7,928 nt of DNA from CS1-C013 sp964353745 (GTDB lineage Archaea; Aenigmatarchaeota; Aenigmatarchaeia; Aenigmatarchaeales; Aenigmatarchaeaceae), in contig CAYGWD010000032.1 in NCBI GenBank assembly GCA_964353745.1, forward strand, positions 1-7,928, written 5' to 3'. A program made the position numbers and the translations under genes. The number at the start of each line of letters is the position of its first letter. Position 1 is the first letter of the stretch. This document shows, one piece after another, positions 5,601 to 7,928 of the stretch. The notes beneath the pieces were generated by a model. It searched no databases, was not told where the DNA came from, and saw only the letters and a list, made by a program, of their open reading frames with translations.

Positions 5601-5637
5601 GCACTACACCTGATAATCTTCATGCACTACACCTGAT
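5592..5637 (-). repeat. Perfect 23-bp tandem duplication over the FBPase start
   Basis: Positions 5592-5614 and 5615-5637 are identical and adjacent. Each copy, read on the - strand, carries ATCAGGTGTAGTGC followed by ATGAAGATT: the ribosome-binding site, the start codon and the first codons of FBPase. The outer copy abuts the stop codon of the endonuclease gene (5638-5640). Identity is complete, which suggests a recent slippage or repair event, and the 23-bp period puts the two ATGs in different frames. Confidence 0.95.
5597..5623 (-). other. Eight-codon upstream ORF overlapping the FBPase start
   Basis: The ATG in the outer repeat copy opens the frame MKIIRCSA and then TGA at 5597-5599. 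This stop overlaps the FBPase ATG in an ATGA arrangement. Both ATGs have the same AGGTG signal at the same distance, so ribosomes may start at either, and terminating ones may restart on FBPase. This could damp or couple translation, or have no effect. The structure is certain but its function is inferred. Confidence 0.5.
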
Positions 5638-6564
5638 TTAATTATTTCTTATTTTCTCCCATATATAAGTTTGCTTTCTATAAAGCTTCAGCCAAGTTTC
5701 TACTCTTTCGGAACCAGTTTTGTATTTTTCAAAAATATCTATGGCGTCTAACAGTTTTTGTTGTTTTCTGTTTATGGAAAATCCGATGTTTGAAGAAAAT
5801 AGTTTGATGCTCTTTAGTTTGTATATTACTAGTTCATAAGCATCTTTAGTTCTAAAATTCTTTTTACCGTCTTTTATGAAAAAAGTGCCCGCTTTATGAC
5901 TAGATTTGACGTTACTTTTTATACCAAAATATTCTTTCAGTAATTTTTGTGTATAGATTAATAATTCCAAGTTTGTATTGGTTATGCTTACGTTTAATGA
6001 CAACCACTTCCATTTTTTCCAGTTTACAACACTTACTTTTGGAGAGCCTTCGCTATCAAATAATCCTTTAAGAAATTCGCTAGGAAAGGCTTCAATAAAG
6101 TTTTCTAAATCTTTTAATTGTTTGTTCAAAAAATCATATAACTGACAACTATATGAACATGCTTTGTATTGCCCATCTTCCAGACTAATTTTATAAGGTA
6201 TATCTTTCTTGAGTAATTTTGCTGTAAATAAAGCAAACTTAGATACAAAATCTTTATCTCTAGCTCTTAATCTTATCGTTCTCCCTCCTCTTTCAGAATG
6301 TTTCCTTTTTAATTGTAAGTCAGCATCGCCAAATCTGACTCCTATTACATAGGCTAGTTCTGAAGATGCGGTTGGAATGAAAAAGTTTGGATTTCCAGAA
6401 TGTATAGGGTTTCTTTCATGATATAGCCAATGTCTTACCAAGTCGTTTGGAAGCGAAAGATTTCTAGCTATTCTTATAAATCCCCAACCATATTTTTTTC
6501 TTAAATTCATTGCTTCATTGTAATATCTTATCCTTTCATTTATAGGTAAGTTACGAAAACTCAT
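5638..6564 (-). CDS. Freestanding LAGLIDADG-family homing endonuclease
   Basis: A 308-residue protein with two LAGLIDADG-type motifs: SELAYVIGVRFGDADL (about 68-83, likely catalytic D80) and EFLKGLFDSEGS (163-174, likely catalytic E172). This two-motif monomer layout belongs to site-specific double-strand DNA endonucleases. Residues about 20-50 (YGWGFIRIARNLSLPNDLVRHWLYH) look like a helix-turn-helix that would add DNA contacts. Both acidic sites are kept, so it may be active. It is not inside an intein or visible intron: FBPase is whole and starts 37 bp beyond the stop. The gene looks more AT-rich than FBPase and TIM, consistent with acquisition from elsewhere, and it sits at the head of the gluconeogenesis cluster. 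The start is ATG with GTGAT ending 3 nt upstream. Some relatives act as transcription regulators, which cannot be excluded. Confidence 0.8.
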   Translation of the reverse strand: MSFRNLPINERIRYYNEAMNLRKKYGWGFIRIARNLSLPNDLVRHWLYHERNPIHSGNPNFFIPTASSELAYVIGVRFGDADLQLKRKHSERGGRTIRLRARDKDFVSKFALFTAKLLKKDIPYKISLEDGQYKACSYSCQLYDFLNKQLKDLENFIEAFPSEFLKGLFDSEGSPKVSVVNWKKWKWLSLNVSITNTNLELLIYTQKLLKEYFGIKSNVKSSHKAGTFFIKDGKKNFRTKDAYELVIYKLKSIKLFSSNIGFSINRKQQKLLDAIDIFEKYKTGSERVETWLKLYRKQTYIWEKIRNN

Positions 6565-6609
6565 TTTATCACAGAATTGTTTCTACCTTATTAATAATTT
6601 ATTCTAAAT

Positions 6610-6617
6610 TATTTATA
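6610..6617 (-). promoter_or_regulatory. Candidate TATA box (TATAAATA) upstream of the endonuclease gene
   Basis: The - strand reads TATAAATAAT, 45 nt before the ATG at 6564. This would leave a leader of about 20 nt containing the GTGAT motif. As the genes from 6564 to 3367 are close together and co-oriented, this may be the main promoter of the whole cluster. Other AT-rich segments nearby make the choice uncertain. Confidence 0.35.
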
Positions 6618-6678
6618 GATTTGATTTTAACACTACAAATTGTCAAGTCTGAATATAAAGGTTTTTCTTGAAGTATAA

Positions 6679-6703
6679 TGCAGGGGGCCGGGTTTGAACT
6701 GTC
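6679..6703 (-). pseudogene. tRNA-Leu-like 3' end (T-arm and acceptor strand) without 5' half
   Basis: The - strand reads GACAG TTCAAAC CCGGC CCCCTGC A. This matches the layout of a tRNA 3' end: 5' T-stem strand, seven-base T loop, 3' T-stem strand, seven-base acceptor strand and discriminator A, with no encoded CCA. TTCAAA followed by a C-rich acceptor ending CCCCTGCA is characteristic of archaeal tRNA-Leu. The T stem has only 3 of 5 pairs, and no GCAGGGG acceptor partner lies upstream before the pcm gene, so it is not a normal tRNA. It could be a pseudogene, an integration-site remnant or the 3' part of a split tRNA. A nearby CTTAGGA (minus, about 6738-6745) resembles a Leu TAG anticodon loop, but the rest does not fold. 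Confidence 0.4.
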
Positions 6704-6762
6704 GCAGCAGTTAACTATAAGAAATCTGAGCTGCGCATCCTAAGATTCGCATTGCTTGAATC
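6703..6762 (-). other. Three overlapping hairpins downstream of pcm
   Basis: On either strand this stretch offers a 5-bp stem (gattc/gaatc, 6744-6748 with 6758-6762), an 8-bp stem with one mismatch and a four-base loop (6732-6739 with 6744-6751), and an 8-bp stem with a two-base bulge and 15-base loop (cgcagcag 6703-6710 with ctgagctgcg 6726-6735). The middle stem shares bases with both others, so it excludes them, while the outer two can coexist. This could be a structured RNA, or the remains of the tRNA-like gene next to it. Confidence 0.3.
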
Positions 6763-6774
6763 CGTATAATTTAC

Positions 6775-7425
6775 TTAGTCATGAAAGCCGAAGCGGCCAA
6801 TCAGAGGCACAAACATGAAATTTCCAATGGATTTTTTCTCAATTTTATTCTTCAGTTTTTTTATTACATACATTTCCTGCAGGTAAACATCGCCGACAGG
6901 TATGACCATTATTCCATCAAATTTTAATTGCTCTATCAAGGGCTTGGGGATATCAGGACATGCAGCCGTTACTATGATTCTGTCAAAAGGTTCTTTCTCC
7001 TTCAAACCCAAAGAACCGTCTTTAATGAATACTTCCACGTTTCTTACACGCATTTTCTGTAAATTGCCTTTAGCAAATTCTGCTAATTCTTTAATAACCT
7101 CAATGGTATAAACAAAACCTTTTTCACCAACCAGATAAGACAATATTGCAGATTGCCATCCAGAACCAGTTCCTATTTCCAATATCTTTTGATCCTTTTT
7201 GACATCAAGGGCTTCTGTCATTGCCACAACTGTTGATGGCTGTGATATTGTCTGATTATAACCTATGAATAAAGGCGTGTCCCTGTATGCAAGGTGCCTT
7301 ATGCTTTCAGGAATAAAAGAATGCCTAGGAATCTTTCTCAAGGCCTCTTCCACCTGTTTTGACTTAAGGTAGCCGAGGCTTTTTATATGCTCTATCAATT
7401 TATCATTTTCCTCTTGAAAACCCAT
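6775..7425 (-). CDS. pcm: Protein-L-isoaspartate O-methyltransferase
   Basis: Uses S-adenosylmethionine to methylate isoaspartyl residues in damaged proteins, starting their repair. The cytoplasmic protein has 216 residues, the normal size. Family marks are the substrate-binding RDTPLFIGYNQTISQPSTV (about 48-66, with the conserved Ser at 61), the methyltransferase motif I LEIGTGSGWQSA (82-93), an acidic residue after the second strand (YTIEV), DGSLG (136-140), FDRIIVTAACPDIP (147-160) and IMVIPVG (172-178). No key motif is missing. The start ATG is preceded by a very AT-rich 33-bp region shared with the divergent isomerase gene. It ends 210 bp before the endonuclease gene on the same strand, with the tRNA-like remnant and hairpins between them. 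Confidence 0.95.
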   Translation of the reverse strand: MGFQEENDKLIEHIKSLGYLKSKQVEEALRKIPRHSFIPESIRHLAYRDTPLFIGYNQTISQPSTVVAMTEALDVKKDQKILEIGTGSGWQSAILSYLVGEKGFVYTIEVIKELAEFAKGNLQKMRVRNVEVFIKDGSLGLKEKEPFDRIIVTAACPDIPKPLIEQLKFDGIMVIPVGDVYLQEMYVIKKLKNKIEKKSIGNFMFVPLIGRFGFHD

Positions 7426-7458
7426 ATATTTATTTTATAATCCTAATATAATGAATTT
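7426..7458. promoter_or_regulatory. Shared 33-bp divergent promoter region of pcm and the isomerase gene
   Basis: The gap is almost entirely A/T. On the + strand TTTATTTTATAA (7429-7440) sits 18-29 nt before the ATG at 7459. On the - strand TATATTA (7444-7450) sits about 19-25 nt before the ATG at 7425. Both genes thus appear leaderless, with overlapping promoters that may compete or be co-regulated. Confidence 0.45.
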
Positions 7459-7928
7459 ATGCCTGAAGGCCTAAACGACCTGATAAAAAAGCTCAAGAGC
7501 TTGGAGATACAAGGAGCCAAAGAGATTGCTACCGAGAGCTTAAAGTTCTTGAGAAAGCTTGCAAAGGAAAAGGGTTTTGGAAAAGAGTTCAACAATACTG
7601 CTAAAAGAATTGAAAACATAAGACCGACAGAGGTTGTTCTACATAATTGCTTGGAGATTATTAAAAAGGAAAAGAAGGTCGAGACGATAAACAGACTTCT
7701 GAGAAGATTGAATCAGTCAACAAAAGAAATAGCTAAAAGAGGAAGCAGGCTGATAAAGGACGGTGACAAGATAATGACCCATTGCCACTCCGGTGAGGTA
7801 TGCGCTGTCATCGAACAGGCTTGGAAAGAAGGCAAAAAGATTATTGTCTACGCTACTGAGACGAGACCCAAAGGTCAGGGAATAAAAACTGCAAAAGAAC
7901 TAGCGAAACTAAAAATACCTGTTGAACT
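7459..7928 (+). CDS. Ribose-1,5-bisphosphate isomerase / eIF2B-like (3' truncated by window)
   Basis: The first 156 residues of an eIF2B-related sugar-phosphate isomerase. The N-terminal helical region (MPEGLNDLIKKLKSLEIQGA, then RPTEVVLHNCLEII) is followed by DGDKIMTHCHSGEV, with the likely catalytic cysteine C109, and VYATETRPKGQGIKTAKELA (130-149), the family's ribose-phosphate-binding segment. In archaea this enzyme converts ribose 1,5-bisphosphate to ribulose 1,5-bisphosphate for type III RuBisCO in the AMP salvage pathway. The close relative is the eIF2B alpha-like archaeal protein, and 5-methylthioribose-1-phosphate isomerases are more distant. The THCHS and TETRP motifs and the RPT motif near residue 55 favour the ribose-1,5-bisphosphate enzyme. 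The catalytic aspartate lies beyond the window. The start is the only nearby ATG, 33 bp from the divergent pcm start. Confidence 0.85.
   Translation, partial: MPEGLNDLIKKLKSLEIQGAKEIATESLKFLRKLAKEKGFGKEFNNTAKRIENIRPTEVVLHNCLEIIKKEKKVETINRLLRRLNQSTKEIAKRGSRLIKDGDKIMTHCHSGEVCAVIEQAWKEGKKIIVYATETRPKGQGIKTAKELAKLKIPVE

Noticed and set aside
5638..6564. Endonuclease as an intein or intron within FBPase
   Set aside because: FBPase is complete with its normal N-terminus starting after the endonuclease stop, and nothing of FBPase lies on the far side.
6703..6735. H/ACA guide RNA (stem followed by ACA)
   Set aside because: The stem ends next to ACA, but the hairpin is short with no pseudouridylation pocket or kink-turn, so the match is likely chance.
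6679..6772. Complete tRNA gene on the - strand
   Set aside because: T loop and acceptor 3' strand are present, but the acceptor 5' strand and D arm are missing and the T stem is broken, so only a fragment is called.
6787..6797. GCCG/CGGC hairpin followed by TTT as a pcm terminator
   Set aside because: It lies inside the last codons of pcm with only three T's and encodes the conserved-looking C-terminus.
1..7928. CRISPR array, insertion sequence or rRNA
   Set aside because: No regularly spaced repeats, no transposase frame with inverted ends and no rRNA-like sequence were seen on either strand.

Overview
The window looks like part of a small, AT-rich archaeal genome. Three lines of evidence support Archaea: a bifunctional fructose-1,6-bisphosphate aldolase/phosphatase (type V FBPase), a short archaeal-type triosephosphate isomerase of 222 residues, and the start of a ribose-1,5-bisphosphate isomerase of the archaeal nucleotide-salvage pathway. 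Several genes also have TATA-like boxes about 22-33 nt before their start codon, as expected of leaderless or short-leader archaeal transcripts. A DPANN-type or other reduced archaeon fits, but the sequence does not settle the lineage.

Layout. Positions 1-167 hold the end of an unrecognised + strand gene. Positions 168-698 are a low-density stretch with a small two-helix membrane protein interrupted by an in-frame TGA, and two related start-less fragments sharing a LYENxxILIP peptide. From 699 to 3321 four - strand genes follow: a hypothetical protein, a VIT/CCC1-like five-helix membrane protein, a PadR-like winged-helix regulator directly upstream of it, and a second hypothetical protein. 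A gap of about 400 bp (1134-1534) holds only a tiny hydrophobic ORF and a palindrome.

From 6564 down to 3367 runs a tight - strand cluster: a freestanding LAGLIDADG endonuclease gene, FBPase, triosephosphate isomerase and a cupin resembling archaeal cupin-type phosphoglucose isomerase. The last three genes would carry triose phosphates to fructose 6-phosphate and then glucose 6-phosphate, so this looks like a gluconeogenesis operon. The endonuclease stop codon directly abuts a perfect 23-bp tandem duplication that copies the FBPase ribosome-binding site and start codon. This creates an eight-codon upstream ORF whose stop overlaps the FBPase start.

Upstream of the endonuclease lies a 210-bp gap with a tRNA-Leu-like 3' end lacking its 5' half, next to several competing hairpins. 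Then comes a protein-L-isoaspartate methyltransferase gene (- strand), divergent across 33 bp from the ribose-1,5-bisphosphate isomerase gene, which runs off the window end.

The points most worth a second look are the duplicated FBPase start with its overlapping mini-ORF, the orphan tRNA-like end with switch-like hairpins beside it, and the TGA-interrupted membrane protein. No CRISPR array, insertion sequence or rRNA is visible.
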